DNA of 64,000 bases from Candidatus Pseudothioglobus singularis PS1. Its GTDB lineage: Bacteria > Pseudomonadota > Gammaproteobacteria > PS1 > Pseudothioglobaceae. The DNA is taken from NCBI RefSeq assembly GCF_001281385.1, contig NZ_CP006911.1, positions 186,001-250,000 of the forward strand, in the 5' to 3' direction. The position numbers and the translations under genes were made by a program. Below are positions 1 through 7,141 of the stretch, piece after piece. Position 1 is the first letter of the stretch, and each line of letters begins with the position of its first letter. The notes beneath the pieces are model-generated. The model saw nothing but the letters and a program-made list of their open reading frames with translations, did no database searches and was not told the origin of the DNA.

Positions 1-1
1 C

Positions 2-583
2 CTTATTCCTGCTTTAGTTTCTGGCCAGTTAAAGGCAAGGCCTGATAGTGATTTAAAGATTATTAGAATTTCACGTAATTTGGATACAGTAGAAATCTCA
101 AATCCTCAACAAAAACCACTTAATCGTTCATGTGCAACAAGACAGCTTGGTGACTACTGCGGTGGATCAAAATCAATTGCTCTTTTAGGGGTTAGCGATT
201 CAAGCTCCTTGGAGGAGTATGAATATTTAGTTGATAGTTTTGTTCGTTCTGCGCAACAACTTTCTTCATCTTTAGCTGGGCTAACAGAGCAAATACTTGA
301 TGGCTTGCCAGGCAAAAATATTAGTTTCTATCTTAGTGTAGATGTCGATGTTCTTTCAATTCCCTCTATTCGCTCTAACTCTCCATACCTTGGAACTGGG
401 CTGACACCAAAGCAGTTGACTTCACTCATTCTTGAATTAGGAAAACTGCCCATTATTGGTGCCGATGTAACCGGATACATACCAGATCTAGATATTTCTG
501 GGAGTGCAGCTAGTGTCACTGTTGTTGAAATTATTAGAAGTGTTATTGAAGCAATGTCTCAGGAGAGCGTCCTATGCCGTTGA
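2..583 (+). CDS. Ureohydrolase-family protein (arginase/agmatinase fold), 5' end cut by window
   Basis: The reading frame is open to the first bases of the window, so the N-terminal half is missing. What remains is the C-terminal half of an arginase/agmatinase-fold protein. It shows the metal-binding stretch SVDVDVL followed by a long loop and GTGLTP, matching the family pattern SxDxDxxDPxxxPGTG, except that the last Asp-Pro is replaced by Ser-Ile. The family's late 'VE.NP' substrate-binding Glu is not evident (the region reads ADVTGYIPDLD). The family hydrolyses guanidino compounds to urea plus an amine using two metal ions. The TTG at position 80 is only an internal codon, not a start. It overlaps the next paralogue by 10 nt, so the two are translationally coupled. 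Substrate unknown; activity cannot be judged without the N-terminal half. Confidence 0.8.
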   Translation, partial: LIPALVSGQLKARPDSDLKIIRISRNLDTVEISNPQQKPLNRSCATRQLGDYCGGSKSIALLGVSDSSSLEEYEYLVDSFVRSAQQLSSSLAGLTEQILDGLPGKNISFYLSVDVDVLSIPSIRSNSPYLGTGLTPKQLTSLILELGKLPIIGADVTGYIPDLDISGSAASVTVVEIIRSVIEAMSQESVLCR

Positions 584-1569
584 GAACTGCTCCATTACCT
601 CGTATGGCTGGCCATTTATCATTTATGAGATCAGTAAGGGCAAAGGTTGAAGACTTATCATCAGGAACGTTAGCAGTCATTGGTGTTCCAATGGAAGGTA
701 GTAAAAATCTTAAATCTGGTGCACGTTTTTCTCCCTTATCGATAAGAGAAACTTCAGTCTATTTTGGTTGGTATGCGAACCCACAATTTAGTAATCCAAT
801 CAACATTGATGAGCATGAGGTATTTGATACATCATCAATCAACGAGCGATTATTTGATCTTGGAGATATTCCAATTTTAGGGCAAACTAAATTAAAAGCT
901 GAAGAGCTTATTAATCATTCTATTGCACAAATATATAATCGTAATGCAACAAGTATTGTCCTTGGTGGGGATAGTAGCATTATTTCTCCTGTTTGCAGAG
1001 GTATTGCAAATGGAAAGTCTGCTGCATATATTCAAATTGGAGGGAAGACACCAGGCACTTCGAATATAAAGCTTGATCATCAATCTTCTGCGCCTCTTTG
1101 TTCTCTCTTGGCAAGTGGTGAAGTCAAGCTGGAAGATACATGTATTCTAGCCCCAGCTGAGAATCCATCTGTAGAATTTTTGAAGGAGCTATCAGGCGTT
1201 GGGGCAAAAATATTTTCATCAAGCCAACTTAAAGATATGAACTCTAAGGAGATTGCCGATTTAAGCCTAACATTATCGAACCGTGAGTTACCAGTAATCG
1301 TTAATCTGGATCTATCATCGGTATCTTCAGAGCTTCATGGTATGTCTGAACAGCCAATATTTAATGGAATGAGCCTAAAGTTGTTAAGGCAAGTGCTAGT
1401 CGCACTCGCTAGTGCACCAATAGCTACCTTAATTTTGACGGGTCATAACCCTACAATAAATGGACTAAGCGTTGTCAAAACTGGCCAGCGCCTAATTGTT
1501 ACTGCACTAGTTGGATACCTCTGTTCACGTCTTGGACTTATGAATGATTTCAACTCAAATGAAAATTAA
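574..1569 (+). CDS. Degenerate ureohydrolase paralogue, probable pseudoenzyme
   Basis: Full-length (331 aa) arginase-fold protein, recognisable by IVLGGDSS near residues 128-135 and the overall spacing of the family. The metal ligands are largely gone: GGDH reads GGDS (His to Ser134), the DAHxD motif reads IGGKTP around residues 155-160, and SxDxD reads NLDLS around 244-248 with one Asp left. The late 'VE.NP' segment reads LTGHNP. It is probably unable to bind the two-metal centre and may act as a structural or regulatory partner of the intact paralogue. It overlaps the preceding gene and is followed 22 nt later by the third paralogue. The reading frame is intact, so it is maintained as a protein and is not a decayed pseudogene. 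Confidence 0.8.
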   Translation: MPLRTAPLPRMAGHLSFMRSVRAKVEDLSSGTLAVIGVPMEGSKNLKSGARFSPLSIRETSVYFGWYANPQFSNPINIDEHEVFDTSSINERLFDLGDIPILGQTKLKAEELINHSIAQIYNRNATSIVLGGDSSIISPVCRGIANGKSAAYIQIGGKTPGTSNIKLDHQSSAPLCSLLASGEVKLEDTCILAPAENPSVEFLKELSGVGAKIFSSSQLKDMNSKEIADLSLTLSNRELPVIVNLDLSSVSSELHGMSEQPIFNGMSLKLLRQVLVALASAPIATLILTGHNPTINGLSVVKTGQRLIVTALVGYLCSRLGLMNDFNSNEN

Positions 1570-1591
1570 AAAAAGGAGCAAACTCTAACTT

Positions 1592-2578
1592 ATGTCAAAT
1601 TATCCAAAAATGAATCCCGTTGCTCGCTCTCTTTTTAGCGCACCACTTGGATCTCCAGAAGAGATTCAGTCTGGAACACTTGGGGTTGTGGGAATGCCAT
1701 CTGACTGGACACACTCAAGCCGTGTTGGAACTCGCTTTGGTCCAGATGCACTGAGGGCAGCAACTACAGAAATATCTAAATTGATGTCAAATGAACAAAC
1801 TGAATTTTTCGATCCTATTTTGAAAAATGTGCTTCGAAACCGTCAAGATAAATGGATTATTGATTGTGGTGATGCTGATATTTTTCCAGATTGTGTGGAA
1901 GATACGACTGAGTCTATTGCCTCAATGACACAAGCTATTACAGCTGCCGGGGGAATACCTCTTGCATTAGGCGGTGATCATTATAATGGTTATCCGGCAT
2001 GTCTTGGATATTCGCGAGGCCTTTTAAATCGTGATCCAAATCGAAAGTTTGGCTACATTCAGATTGATGGGCACTTAGATTTTACAAATCGTCTTGGAGC
2101 ATGGGGTACTCATAATCATGCCACTAATGGACGACGCATTTCTGAATTTTCTAATATTATTCAACCCAACATGGTATGGATTGGTATATCAGGTTGGATC
2201 GATGGGGGCGAATATGAGCTGATTAAAAGCATGGGTGGAAAGGTTTTCTCTTCTCAGGATGTTCATCGCCTAGGCGCTTCCAAGGTTATGGAGCTTGCCA
2301 TTAAACATGCAACAAGAGGGTGCGAAAGCCTTTATGTTTCTCTTTGCATTGATGCGATGGATGCTGGCTATTTACCTGGAACAGGTTCTGTTGTCCATAG
2401 TGGAATTACGCCAAGACAGTATTGCCAAATGCTTGATATCCTCTCAGAAGCGCCGTTTGATGGTTTGGACATTGTAGAAACTTGCCCCCCACTAGACCCA
2501 TCTGGACGCACAGAACAAATTGCGGGACACCTTCTCTTGCGAACTCTTCGCAGGCATATGTTTGAAATTAGTGAATAA
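1592..2578 (+). CDS. Ureohydrolase-family protein (agmatinase/guanidino-acid hydrolase type)
   Basis: 328 aa, the best preserved of the three paralogues. GGDHY lies at 127-131 (His130), and D159-G-H161-L-D163 corresponds to the family DAHxD motif. SLCIDAMD at 250-257 corresponds to SxDxDxxD, but the first metal-ligand Asp is Cys252 while Asp254 is kept. PGTG follows at 262-265 and GLDIVETCPPLDPS near 291-304 carries the substrate-binding Glu. Such enzymes release urea from agmatine, guanidinobutyrate, guanidinopropionate or guanidine, so this is likely the catalytic member of the operon although the Cys may alter the metal site. An AAAGGAG ribosome site precedes the ATG. The downstream ALDH fits conversion of an amine product to an acid, but the substrate is not known. 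Confidence 0.8.
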   Translation: MSNYPKMNPVARSLFSAPLGSPEEIQSGTLGVVGMPSDWTHSSRVGTRFGPDALRAATTEISKLMSNEQTEFFDPILKNVLRNRQDKWIIDCGDADIFPDCVEDTTESIASMTQAITAAGGIPLALGGDHYNGYPACLGYSRGLLNRDPNRKFGYIQIDGHLDFTNRLGAWGTHNHATNGRRISEFSNIIQPNMVWIGISGWIDGGEYELIKSMGGKVFSSQDVHRLGASKVMELAIKHATRGCESLYVSLCIDAMDAGYLPGTGSVVHSGITPRQYCQMLDILSEAPFDGLDIVETCPPLDPSGRTEQIAGHLLLRTLRRHMFEISE

Positions 2579-2586
2579 AACTAATT

Positions 2587-3297
2587 ATGCATATATTTGA
2601 AGGTATTAAATCTTTTGGGGCGTTATATCATGACAATGAGCCTCAACCTCTTCCATCTCGCCCATGGATTGTTGATTTCTCAATACTACAAAAACCTTTT
2701 GTGGGCATGGAGCCTGGCAATATTTCAGAGTTTGAACCCGCACCAGATTGGAGTCGATGGTGGTTAGGAGATACATCAAGCAACCCTAAAAATACCTTAA
2801 ACTGGGTTGTCCTTAAAGACACTATTAGGCGACTATATATTTGTGATCGCATGATTCTTGTCCGAGTTAGTTGGCAAGATTTATTTGATGCGGGGTATGT
2901 TGATGGAATTAAGCTGGTGATTGATGGGAAAACTTTCAAATGTCGTTTGATGTCTGGAGGGAGTGATTTTCATTTAGATAATGATGGCCTCAGTGGCGGA
3001 CATCCAGCTGATAATGAGTGGGATCGTTTTGTCTCAGGTCGAGAAAAAATTAAGGGACTTCCATCATTGACTTCCATTGATAAGACTGGAGTCTTAAGTG
3101 ATGAGGTGCTACAATCACCTCATAATCAATTCTGGAATTGGGTTGGTGCTGTTAGCTGGACTTCCACACCATATGTAAATCGAGATACTGCTCGCTGTTG
3201 TCGTGGTTATCAGGCTGGCCAATTTTTTTATTTAAACACCTATGATCATCGGCATGAGGATATCGGTTGGCGACCTATTTTAGAGGAATTACTATGA
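2587..3297 (+). CDS. Unrecognised 236-residue protein in the ureohydrolase operon
   Basis: I do not recognise the family. The protein is rich in Trp (WSRWW near residue 55, WNWVGAVSW near 200) and ends with a GWRPILEE motif. It has no signal peptide and no obvious membrane segment. The centre has Asp/Gly-rich stretches (SGGSDFHLDNDG) and a late CCRGY segment. It lies 8 nt after the third ureohydrolase, and its stop codon overlaps the ATG of the aldehyde dehydrogenase (ATGA), so it is part of the same transcription unit and is expected to serve the same pathway. An enzyme or a substrate-handling accessory are both possible. Confidence 0.75.
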   Translation: MHIFEGIKSFGALYHDNEPQPLPSRPWIVDFSILQKPFVGMEPGNISEFEPAPDWSRWWLGDTSSNPKNTLNWVVLKDTIRRLYICDRMILVRVSWQDLFDAGYVDGIKLVIDGKTFKCRLMSGGSDFHLDNDGLSGGHPADNEWDRFVSGREKIKGLPSLTSIDKTGVLSDEVLQSPHNQFWNWVGAVSWTSTPYVNRDTARCCRGYQAGQFFYLNTYDHRHEDIGWRPILEELL

Positions 3298-4787
3298 GTA
3301 ACCAAATTACCAATGAACAAGACATAAAACATAACTTCATTGCAGGTGAGTGGCGTTCTAGCTCAGAATATATGCAAAACATTAATCCATCGGATACTAA
3401 TGATGTAATCGCTACATACGCAACTGCAACTAGCAATGATGTTCAGGATGCTGTTTCAGCGGCAGTCTCTGCACTGCCACTTTGGTCATCCAGTACATCT
3501 GGGGAGAGGTTTGACATTCTCGATGCAATCGGTTCTGAGATTATTCAGCGCAAAGGTGAACTAGGCGATCTTCTTGCACGTGAAGAGGGAAAGACACTGA
3601 AAGAGGCCGTGGCAGAGGCTCATCGTGCGGGTAGTCTTTTTAAGTTTTTTGCAGCAGAGGTATATCGTTCAGAGTCAGAGGGTTATCGTTCTCTTCGTGA
3701 GGGTATATCACTTGAGATTCAGCGTGAACCAATCGGTGTAGTTGCAGCAATAACACCCTGGAACTTTCCATTGGCGATTCCTGCCTGGAAAATTGCGCCA
3801 GCACTTGCTTATGGTAATACTGTTGTTTTCAAACCTTCCGAACTAGTCTGCGGTTCTGCTTGGGCTCTTGCTGAGATTATTTCCCGGGCAGGTTTGCCAG
3901 ATGGAGTGTTTAATCTTCTAATGGGACAAGGAACAGAAACTGGTGCAGCATTAGTGGAACATCCAAATGTTGCAGGCGTTTCTTTTACTGGATCTTCAGT
4001 TGTTGGACGCAAGATTGGAGCTAGTGTATTTGCCCGAGGTGGCAAGATGCAACTAGAAATGGGTGGCAAGAATCCACTCATCGTGCTTGATGATGCTGAC
4101 CTAGAAAAAGCTGTTGAGTTTGCAATTAATGGTGCATTCTTTTCTGCTGGACAAAGATGTACCGCATCATCTCGTCTCATAGTAACTGAGAATATTCATG
4201 ATTCTTTTATTGATGCAATGTCAAAGCGTATGGAGCTTCTTAGGATTGGTGATGCCCGAAACCCAAAAACTGATATTGGTCCTGTTGTGAGTGAGGCTCA
4301 GCTTAAGAAAAACCTTGAATACCTTCGCATTGGTTTGAACGATGGTGCTAAGCACTTAATGGGTGGAGACCAGGTTGAACAGACAACACCTGGATGGTAT
4401 TTATCACCAGCACTTTTTATTAATGCTAAGAGCGAAATGAAAATTTGTCGTGAGGAAATATTTGGACCAATCGCTGCTGTAATTTCTGTGAGCGATTATG
4501 ACGAAGCACTCTCTGTAGCTAATGACTCTGAATTTGGCCTATCGGCAGGTATAGTTTCAAATGACCGCTTGATAATTGACCACTTCATAGATAATATTCA
4601 AGCTGGAATGGTACAAATTAATCTTCCAACTGCTGGTATGGATTTTCATGCACCAATAACTGGTCGAAAAAATTCATCATTTGGACCTCCTGAAAAGAGT
4701 AGTTATTGCCGAGAGTTTTTTACCAACACTAAGGTAATCCATGCAAATTATGGTAAACGCTTAAATTCTAAAAGGGAGGGCTCATGA
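3294..4787 (+). CDS. NAD(P)-dependent aldehyde dehydrogenase
   Basis: About 497 aa from the ATG at 3294, which overlaps the stop of the upstream gene (ATGA). An in-frame start 27 nt upstream is less likely. The full ALDH signature is present: TPWNFP near 154-159 (Asn157), the cofactor region FTGSS near 231, general base Glu255 in LEMGGK and nucleophile Cys289 in GQRCTAS. Sequence flavour resembles 2-oxoglutarate-semialdehyde/succinate-semialdehyde type dehydrogenases. In this operon it would oxidise the aldehyde formed after deamination of the amine released by the ureohydrolase, giving a carboxylic acid for the CoA-transferase encoded next (overlap ATGA at 4784). The substrate itself is inferred. 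Confidence 0.88.
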   Translation: MSNQITNEQDIKHNFIAGEWRSSSEYMQNINPSDTNDVIATYATATSNDVQDAVSAAVSALPLWSSSTSGERFDILDAIGSEIIQRKGELGDLLAREEGKTLKEAVAEAHRAGSLFKFFAAEVYRSESEGYRSLREGISLEIQREPIGVVAAITPWNFPLAIPAWKIAPALAYGNTVVFKPSELVCGSAWALAEIISRAGLPDGVFNLLMGQGTETGAALVEHPNVAGVSFTGSSVVGRKIGASVFARGGKMQLEMGGKNPLIVLDDADLEKAVEFAINGAFFSAGQRCTASSRLIVTENIHDSFIDAMSKRMELLRIGDARNPKTDIGPVVSEAQLKKNLEYLRIGLNDGAKHLMGGDQVEQTTPGWYLSPALFINAKSEMKICREEIFGPIAAVISVSDYDEALSVANDSEFGLSAGIVSNDRLIIDHFIDNIQAGMVQINLPTAGMDFHAPITGRKNSSFGPPEKSSYCREFFTNTKVIHANYGKRLNSKREGS

Positions 4788-5980
4788 AATCTTTAGAGGG
4801 CTATCGTGTACTTGATCTTTCAAATGTCCTTTCTGGTCCATTCTGTGCCTGTCAACTTGCACATCTTGGAGCAGAGGTAATAAAAATTGAATTGCCTGTA
4901 AGGGGTGACTTAGCAAGGCAATTGGGTTTGGATATTGAGCTGAATCAAAAACTTATGGGAGCTACTTTTCTTGCTCAAAATTCAGGCAAGCGCTCAATTA
5001 CTATTAATCTCAAATCTTCAGAAGGAATTAATTTATTTAAACGCCTTGTAGAAACTGCTGATGTAGTAGTTGAAAATTTCAGGCCAGGAGTCATGAATCG
5101 TCTTGGGGTTGGCTATGAAGTGCTTCGAGATTTGAATCCAGATCTAATTTATTGTGCAATATCAGGATTTGGTCAGGAAGGTGCTCTGAAGAGTCGACCA
5201 GCATATGATCAAATTATCCAGGGTATGTCAGGCACTATGAATATTACAGGTGATAAAGATTCAGCCCCTTTGAGGGTTGGTTATCCCATAGCTGATACAA
5301 TTGGCGGATTGACAGCTGCCTTCGCGATTTCAGCAGCACTTGCAAAACAAGGTGGCAACCGTGGTACCTTTATAGATGTTTCAATGTTGGAGTCTGTAAT
5401 GTGTACGATGGGTTTTCAGATTTCAAACTACTTTAATGCATATCAAGAACCTCAAGCGATGGGTAATGAGAATTTTACGAGTAGCCCATCTGGGACTTTT
5501 AAAACTAGCTCTGGACAGATCAACATTGCAGCAAATAAACAGGAACAGTTTGAAGCCACATGTCAAGTCCTAGGGCTTAATGAGTTACTTGAAAATCCTA
5601 AATTTGCTACTAGAGAGGCGCGTCTTGAAAATCGCTCAGAACTATCTGATATTCTCAACCTAACACTTATGACTCGATCTACGGATGAGTGGACTGAACT
5701 ATTAAATGATAAAGGAGTCCCTTGTGGTCCAATTTTGACTGTTCCAGAGGCTCTAGCTCAACCTCAGATTGCAGATCGAGGTATGGTTGGAACTTATAAT
5801 GATGTTCCAGGAGTAGGTCGTGATATTAAAATTACGCGAACCGGTATCAAGCTTGATGGAAATGCTCCAACTGTAGATAACCCACCTCCAATGCTTGGTG
5901 AACATACTGATGAGATTCTTGGTGAACTTGGTTTGACCGAAACTGAAATAAAAACGCTAAAAGAACAAAAAGCAATATGA
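4784..5980 (+). CDS. Class III CoA-transferase (CaiB/BaiF family)
   Basis: 398 aa, normal length for the family. The N-terminal GYRVLDLSNVLSGPFC, the ENFRPGVMNRLG block near 97-108 and RPAYDQIIQG near 138-147 identify a CaiB/BaiF (formyl-CoA transferase type) enzyme, and Asp142 is the expected catalytic aspartate that forms the acyl anhydride. These enzymes move CoA from a donor such as succinyl-CoA to a carboxylic acid. The start overlaps the ALDH stop and its own stop overlaps the start of the HMG-CoA-lyase gene, so acid activation is coupled to C-C cleavage in the next step. The acid could be a 3-hydroxy or branched dicarboxylate. Confidence 0.9.
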   Translation: MKSLEGYRVLDLSNVLSGPFCACQLAHLGAEVIKIELPVRGDLARQLGLDIELNQKLMGATFLAQNSGKRSITINLKSSEGINLFKRLVETADVVVENFRPGVMNRLGVGYEVLRDLNPDLIYCAISGFGQEGALKSRPAYDQIIQGMSGTMNITGDKDSAPLRVGYPIADTIGGLTAAFAISAALAKQGGNRGTFIDVSMLESVMCTMGFQISNYFNAYQEPQAMGNENFTSSPSGTFKTSSGQINIAANKQEQFEATCQVLGLNELLENPKFATREARLENRSELSDILNLTLMTRSTDEWTELLNDKGVPCGPILTVPEALAQPQIADRGMVGTYNDVPGVGRDIKITRTGIKLDGNAPTVDNPPPMLGEHTDEILGELGLTETEIKTLKEQKAI

Positions 5981-6894
5981 ATAAAATTGACATTGAAGTG
6001 AGTGAAGTTGGACCAAGAGATGGGTTGCAAAGTATCAGTCAAATTATGCCCACTGAGGCTAAAAAGCTCTGGATTAAAGCTTTGGCTTTAGCAGGCATTC
6101 CCGAGATAGAGGTCGGTTCATTTGTTCCAGTACGGATATTCCCACAGTTTGCTGACATGATGGAAGTCGCTCAGTATGCAAGAACTATTGAAGGACTCAA
6201 AGTGGCTGTTTTAGTTCCAAACTTGAAGGGAGCTGAGAATGCGATAAAGGCAGATGTCCATAAGCTTACAATTCCCATGTCAGTTAGTGAGACTCATAGT
6301 CTGCGAAATGTCAATCGAACGCATGAACAGATGTTGGACGAAGTGAAAAGTATAGTTAACCTAATTAGACAGCTACCTGTCGATGAAAGACCTGTTATTG
6401 AAGGTGCGCTTTCAACTGCTTTCGGTTGCACAATAGAGGGCAGTGTTCCAGAAGATCGAGTAGTGGAGTTAGCAGAAGCGTTAATGGAGGCTGGATGTGA
6501 TGAGGTAGGTCTTTCGGATACTACCGGATACGCAAATCCCGTGCAAGTTAAGCGTTTGATAGGGAAAGTCTGGACTGCCATTGGGCGCGAGCATCTTACA
6601 GGGATTCATTTGCACAATACACGTGGACAAGGATTGGCGAATGTTTTAGCTGCTGTGGAAGTAGGACTAACCACCATTGACTCATCTATGGGAGGTATTG
6701 GTGGATGCCCAGCAGCACCAGGTGCCAGCGGTAATATTGTTACTGAGGATTTGGTTTTCTTATTAGAGGCAATGGGGCTAAAAACAGGTATTGATTTTGA
6801 TAAGCTCATGGCCGCTAGAAATGTCGTTGCAACAGCGCTACCAGATGTTGAATTGTATGGTTTTACACCGGATGCTGGTTTACCTCTTAGCTAA
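5977..6894 (+). CDS. Hydroxymethylglutaryl-CoA lyase-type enzyme
   Basis: 305 aa TIM-barrel of the HMGL-like family. It begins with the EVGPRDGLQ motif (Asp15 near the metal site), has HLHNTRGQ near 210 carrying the metal-binding histidines, and the diagnostic active-site loop GGCPAAPGASGNIVTED near 243-259. The family cleaves 3-hydroxy-3-methyl acyl-CoA esters such as HMG-CoA or citramalyl-type esters to acetyl-CoA and a keto product. Overlap with the CoA-transferase indicates that the transferase makes the CoA ester and this lyase splits it. Leucine-type HMG-CoA cleavage is possible, but no other leucine-catabolism gene is nearby, so a dedicated route is as likely. Confidence 0.88.
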   Translation: MNKIDIEVSEVGPRDGLQSISQIMPTEAKKLWIKALALAGIPEIEVGSFVPVRIFPQFADMMEVAQYARTIEGLKVAVLVPNLKGAENAIKADVHKLTIPMSVSETHSLRNVNRTHEQMLDEVKSIVNLIRQLPVDERPVIEGALSTAFGCTIEGSVPEDRVVELAEALMEAGCDEVGLSDTTGYANPVQVKRLIGKVWTAIGREHLTGIHLHNTRGQGLANVLAAVEVGLTTIDSSMGGIGGCPAAPGASGNIVTEDLVFLLEAMGLKTGIDFDKLMAARNVVATALPDVELYGFTPDAGLPLS

Positions 6895-6900
6895 TACACC

Positions 6901-7101
6901 TTAAACTAATTGGGTATCAGCATCTATATCACGAGACAATAAATCTGTCATGATTGCTGTTCTCATTTCATCAGTATAATCAAACCAATCAAAAATTTCA
7001 TTCATGTGACGTTTGCAACCAACGCAGAAGTTGTTTTTATTGTATTTACAAATACTAACACAAGGACTTTTGATTTGTTTTAGTCTAGCTTGTTCACTCA
7101 T
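6901..7101 (-). CDS. DUF1289 small Cys-rich protein
   Basis: 66 aa with the DUF1289 pattern SPCVSIC followed by CVGC (Cys14, Cys18, Cys26, Cys29) and the EIFDW segment. The four cysteines suggest a metal or Fe-S site. Function in the family is not established. It ends 7 nt from the convergent lyase gene and lies 40 nt downstream of the DMGDH-like gene on the same strand, possibly as the last gene of that unit. Confidence 0.8.
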   Translation of the reverse strand: MSEQARLKQIKSPCVSICKYNKNNFCVGCKRHMNEIFDWFDYTDEMRTAIMTDLLSRDIDADTQLV

Positions 7102-7141
7102 AGCTTATTTTTTTTGAAATGCATTTTAGTTGAGTTTTCAT

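Noticed and set aside
3809-4180. Minus-strand open frame of 123 codons
   Set aside because: It lies wholly inside the aldehyde dehydrogenase gene, on its opposite strand, with no family features or ribosome site, so it is a shadow frame.
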